This document shows positions 63,530-64,000 of a stretch of 64,000 nucleotides of DNA, one piece after another; position 1 is the first letter of the stretch; the number at the start of each line of letters is the position of its first letter. A model generated the notes under the pieces. The model saw only the letters and a list, made by a program, of their open reading frames with translations. It was not told the DNA's origin and did no database searches. The position numbers and the translations under genes are program-made. Source of the stretch: Zeus faber (Eukaryota; Chordata; Actinopteri; Zeiformes; Zeidae); NCBI GenBank assembly GCA_960531495.1, contig OY482854.1, positions 14,202,308 through 14,266,307 on the forward strand, in the 5' to 3' direction.

Positions 63530-63735
63530 GCTACCACTACTACAACTACTACTACTACTTCTACTACTACTACTACTACTAGTAGTACTACTATAATAAT
63601 AATAACTACCAATAATAATAATAATAATAATAACAATAATAACAATAATAATAATATAATAATAATAATAACAATATATAATAACAATAAAAATAATAAT
63701 AATAATAATAATTATAATAATAATAATAACATTAC
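63530..63735. repeat. (ACT)n / (AAT)n trinucleotide array
   Basis: Imperfect ACT then AAT units. The remaining 265 bases of the window hold an unassigned, possibly dispersed, repeat-like sequence (AACCTTTCATCCACAACATT then CAAGGTGCTTCACC). Confidence 0.9.
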
Positions 63736-64000
63736 TTTGTATAGAACCTTTCATCCACAACATTCAACTCAAGGTGCTTCACCTAAACAGACGGCAATCA
63801 AATAATAAAACATTTTAAAAGCAAACAAGCAAAATTCCCGCCACTCAAGAATAATTAATTTAAATAATTAAACTGAAGACTAATTAAAAGTTAATCTGGA
63901 ATAATAGATTTTTAGCATTCGTCTAAAAACGCCTACAGAATCCTCTCGAATAGGGCGTTCACATTTTTAGGAGCATATATTTTAAAAAGGCTGCACCTCC

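Overview
The window looks like nuclear DNA from a ray-finned (teleost) fish. The evidence is one compact, intron-bearing vertebrate gene with GT-AG junctions, Tc1-type and other cut-and-paste DNA elements, fish-type LINE fragments, a tRNA-headed SINE-like unit, and very dense di-, tri- and tetranucleotide repeats. No species is assigned.

One protein-coding gene is clearly present and appears complete: klhl4 (kelch-like 4) on the minus strand. Eleven coding exons run from an ATG at 60151 down to a TGA at 27366. Every junction is GT-AG, the phases agree throughout, and the exons sum to 2223 nt, or 740 codons plus stop. The product has a KLHL4-type N-terminus ([18 protein letters not shown]), a glycine/serine-rich linker, a BTB domain, a BACK domain and six kelch repeats, ending in VVVVKLP. 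BTB-BACK-kelch proteins typically act as Cullin-3 substrate adaptors; for this protein that is inferred from the family. A likely 3' UTR of about 1.4 kb ends near 25905 at an AATAAA with a GU-rich stretch after it. Intron 1 is 12.4 kb, and all the others are under 5 kb.

Layout: 1-2160 holds microsatellites and unassigned DNA. 2160-10620 is a very large satellite built on a 14-bp unit, almost free of G on the plus strand, with higher-order repeats; it encloses a LINE fragment (6206-7800) truncated at both ends. 10950-16000 holds two Tc1-like transposon copies and a decayed integrase-fold reading frame. 16000-25900 is non-coding, with microsatellites, a GGAA-rich compound repeat and a degenerate TTAGGG array. 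25905-60151 is klhl4; its introns carry LINE, SINE, MITE and solo-LTR insertions and a small head-to-head telomeric repeat. 60152-64000 is upstream DNA with a (CTG)15 tract that reads CAG in the klhl4 direction, a dispersed repeat with a GTT tail and a LINE 3' end.

The most unusual features are the 14-bp satellite with exact 266-, 336- and 56-bp higher-order periods, the TTAGGG/CCCTAA inverted repeat inside klhl4 intron 1, the repeated placement of tandem repeats within about 20-40 bases of klhl4 splice sites, and the CAG tract with an overlapping upstream reading frame ahead of the klhl4 start. No convincing new multi-gene system was found.
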